Assembly: GCA_045636945.1 (NCBI GenBank)
Contig: JAZTYO010000019.1
Span: 12,566 to 76,565 of the forward strand
Length of the DNA stretch: 64,000 nucleotides
DNA from: UMGS172 sp045636945
GTDB lineage: Bacteria > Bacillota > Clostridia > Oscillospirales > Acutalibacteraceae
Direction: 5' to 3'
Part shown: positions 63,544-64,000 of the stretch, piece after piece
Layout: the number at the start of each line of letters is the position of its first letter
Numbering within the stretch: the first letter of the stretch is position 1
The notes under the pieces: generated by a model
The model's input: the letters and a program-made list of their open reading frames with translations, nothing else
Databases searched by the model: none
What the model was told of the DNA's origin: nothing
Position numbers and translations under genes: made by a program

Positions 63544-63616
63544 AAAAACAGAGTATGAGTCTAACAGTTTTGACATGTTAAAATCTAACTCGAGAATAAT
63601 TTAGGAGGAAATTTCT

Positions 63617-64000
63617 ATGAAAATCGGCATTAAAAGAGTTCTTTGCATTGTTTTCGCAATGTGCATTGCCCTCTTTGCCCTGACCGCTTGTGGCGGTGGA
63701 GAAGACAATACTGACGTTTCTTCTCAGGCTCCTACCGGTACCAACTCGGATGAAAGCGAAGTTGTCGCTACCAAGCCTTCCGGAGTTGTGGGCACCCAGT
63801 GGCAAGATTTTGATCCTTATGCAACTGCTGCTGGCCTTAAAGGAACCACAGTTCGTTTTGCAACCTGGATCGACCACACCGAGACCGAAGGTGCTGTTCC
63901 TTTGGCAAACTTTGAAAAAGATACCGGAATGAAGGTATCTCTCTACATCGTTCCTCAGATTCGTTACGTAAACGAACTTATGACCAAGATGGCATCAGGT
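63617..64000 (+). CDS. Sugar ABC transporter solute-binding lipoprotein, 5' part only
   Basis: 128 codons before the window edge. Lipoprotein signal with LTAC25GGG lipobox, a Ser/Thr spacer (~30-55), then GTTVRFATWIDHTETEGAVP and NFEKDTGMKVSLYIV, the usual start of a CUT1-type solute-binding domain. Start ATG 63617 with TAGGAGG upstream. It is the conventional counterpart of the large secreted SBP at 51847 and most likely serves the permease pair just upstream. Confidence 0.9.
   Translation, partial: MKIGIKRVLCIVFAMCIALFALTACGGGEDNTDVSSQAPTGTNSDESEVVATKPSGVVGTQWQDFDPYATAAGLKGTTVRFATWIDHTETEGAVPLANFEKDTGMKVSLYIVPQIRYVNELMTKMASG

Overview
The window looks like a chromosome segment of a low-to-mid G+C anaerobic Clostridia, probably a gut Oscillospiraceae/Ruminococcaceae-type organism. 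The reasons are an rnfCDGEAB ion-translocating ferredoxin complex, a single-chain pyruvate:ferredoxin oxidoreductase and a 2[4Fe-4S] ferredoxin, the Firmicutes order rimP-nusA-rnpM-ylxQ-infB-rbfA-nrnA-truB-ribF, an LTA-synthase-type sulfatase, DUF1643/DUF1836/DUF6512 proteins, strong Shine-Dalgarno sites, frequent TTG/GTG starts, and sigma-A-type promoters with 16-18 bp spacers. No rRNA, tRNA or CRISPR was seen.

Layout. 1-6.4 kb: 3'-truncated glycogen phosphorylase (-), then CPBP protease, tadA, a C39-like protein, ruvX, yebC and a ferredoxin. 6.5-11.9 kb: rnfCDGEAB, with an unusual Cys- and Thr/Asp/Glu-rich tail on RnfE. 12-14.8 kb: rpsO and pnp, the latter behind a long folded leader. 14.8-16.7 kb (-): DUF6512 membrane protein and OFA-type MFS transporter. 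16.9-27 kb: secA-DUF1643, LTA synthase (-), ABC-F/HAD/MATE. 27.2-30.7 kb: nifJ, which reduces the ferredoxin that Rnf would use. 30.9-35.1 kb: lipoprotein, membrane protein, and a DUF1836-NfeD-flotillin operon (-). 35.2-43.2 kb: the rimP-to-ribF translation operon. 43.27-44.33 kb: an IS30-family element inserted exactly at the 3' end of the next operon. 44.3-50 kb (-): HprK-like P-loop protein, rlmB, a degenerate P-type-ATPase-like protein with a 430-residue disordered N-terminus, and an O-antigen-ligase-like protein, apparently under one promoter. 50.2 kb: enolase. 51.8-64 kb: a large cell-surface/ABC transport locus.

The two regions most likely to hold undescribed biology are (i) 51.7-64 kb: two solute-binding proteins of different architecture, two permease pairs, a DUF5696 lipoprotein and an NHL-propeller/TPR/YIP1 membrane protein, with no ATPase gene in the window; and (ii) the 44.3-50 kb operon with a pseudo-P-type ATPase lacking the DKTGT and TGD motifs. 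At the regulatory level, a family of short GGGGCG-type intergenic palindromes occurs four times, the IS30 transposase start lies in a 16-bp stem, and several promoters carry symmetric elements between -35 and -10. All functional calls come from reading the sequence; no database search was run.
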